Shown here one piece after another: positions 6,979-7,266 of a stretch of 7,266 bases of DNA (within the stretch, counting starts at the first letter, position 1; each line of letters begins with the position of its first letter). The notes below the pieces were generated by a model. The model searched no databases, was not told the DNA's origin, and worked only from the letters and a program-made list of their open reading frames with translations. Source of the stretch: Wenzhouxiangellaceae bacterium. GTDB taxonomy: Bacteria; Pseudomonadota; Gammaproteobacteria; Xanthomonadales; Wenzhouxiangellaceae. The stretch is taken from assembly GCA_023258355.1 (NCBI GenBank), contig JALQZL010000076.1, positions 1-7,266 on the forward strand, written 5' to 3'. The position numbers and the translations under genes are program-made.

Positions 6979-7266
6979 TTCTTCTGGGTCGGGTCCGTTT
7001 CTTCTGATTGGGCTTTGTGCTCTGGTGCCAGGGTGCCGATGGGCCAGTAGCCGCCGACACCTGCACGCCGAGTGGCTTGCTGATGCTGCAGCATCAACTG
7101 GCGAAGACGCTGACTCTCTTGATAACTTTCCTCAGATAAACCCACTGGCACGGCAGGTTGCGAAAATACGCGATCCATCGGCGTGCTCTGACTGACAAAG
7201 CTTGGCATCTGATCAAATGCCGACCCATTTGATTGTTGGCCTAAATTGTGGTTCATCCCGATCAAG
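6975..7266 (-). CDS. rseA: Anti-sigma factor RseA/MucA, C-terminal part (window edge)
   Basis: RseA (MucA) is the single-span membrane anti-sigma factor that holds sigma-E at the membrane until regulated proteolysis. Only the last 96 codons are in the window; no transmembrane segment is visible, so this is likely the periplasmic domain to which RseB binds. It contains a low-complexity Gln/Ser/Pro-rich stretch (LGQQSNG, FSQPAVP) and then a helix-like segment SYQESQRLRQLMLQHQQ with a following ARRAGVGGYWPIGTL-like stretch (TRRAGVGG at about residues 65-72 of the visible part), which resembles the conserved end of MucA/RseA proteins. The protein continues for about 20 polar residues past that motif (PEHKAQSEETDPTQKK). 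Identity rests on this motif and on its place directly before rseB with an ATGA overlap. The sigma factor gene rpoE/algU is expected beyond the right edge. Confidence 0.85.
   Translation of the reverse strand, partial: LIGMNHNLGQQSNGSAFDQMPSFVSQSTPMDRVFSQPAVPVGLSEESYQESQRLRQLMLQHQQATRRAGVGGYWPIGTLAPEHKAQSEETDPTQKK
7081..7096. repeat. 16-base perfect palindrome inside rseA
   Basis: TGATGCTGCAGCATCA at this position is a perfect inverted repeat with no spacer. It lies within the coding segment for LMLQH, so codon choice may explain it; a role as a protein-binding site or RNA hairpin is not supported by anything else here. Confidence 0.5.

Noticed and set aside
7203..7222. GGCAT / ATGCC inverted repeat in rseA
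   Set aside because: Only a 5-bp stem with an 8-base loop inside a coding region; expected by chance.
1..7266. Mobile element, phage, CRISPR, toxin-antitoxin or defence genes
   Set aside because: Every stretch is explained by conserved core genes in their common order; no repeats, integrase, transposase or composition shift was seen.

Overview
All genes found in this window lie on the minus strand, so it reads from right to left. Gene content and order match a gammaproteobacterial chromosome: the envelope-stress (sigma-E/AlgU) regulatory cluster rseA(mucA)-rseB(mucB)-rseC(mucC)-mucD, followed by the housekeeping block lepA-lepB-rnc-era. The arrangement with mucD directly after rseC and directly before lepA resembles Pseudomonas-like and marine gammaproteobacteria more than E. 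coli, where a separate degP lies elsewhere. I cannot name a genus from the sequence. There is no sign of mobile elements, CRISPR, tRNA or rRNA, and coding density is very high.

Region by region, in transcription order. 7266-6975 is the C-terminal, probably periplasmic, part of the anti-sigma factor RseA, cut by the window edge. 6978-5932 is RseB, the periplasmic sensor that protects RseA. 5935-5447 is RseC, a small inner-membrane protein with a Cys cluster. 5434-3995 is MucD, a periplasmic trypsin-like protease with two PDZ domains. 3994-3894 is the only sizeable gap; it holds a strong intrinsic terminator and, just upstream of it, a consensus-like TATAAT. 3893-2088 is LepA (EF4), 2064-1288 is LepB (signal peptidase I), 1301-621 is RNase III and 628-1 is the GTPase Era, cut before its KH domain.

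The genes are tightly packed. rseA/rseB overlap by ATGA, rseB/rseC by GTGA, lepB/rnc by 14 bases and rnc/era by 8 bases, all of which suggests translational coupling. Functionally the first block senses misfolded envelope proteins and degrades them. The second block serves translation (LepA), export (LepB, which would process the signal peptides of RseB and MucD), RNA processing (RNase III) and ribosome assembly (Era).

This is essentially an ordinary conserved core region and I found no undescribed system. The points most worth a second look are the terminator/promoter arrangement in the lepA leader, the MPE tandem repeat in the N-terminal loop of MucD, and the long Ser/Thr-rich linker in RseB.
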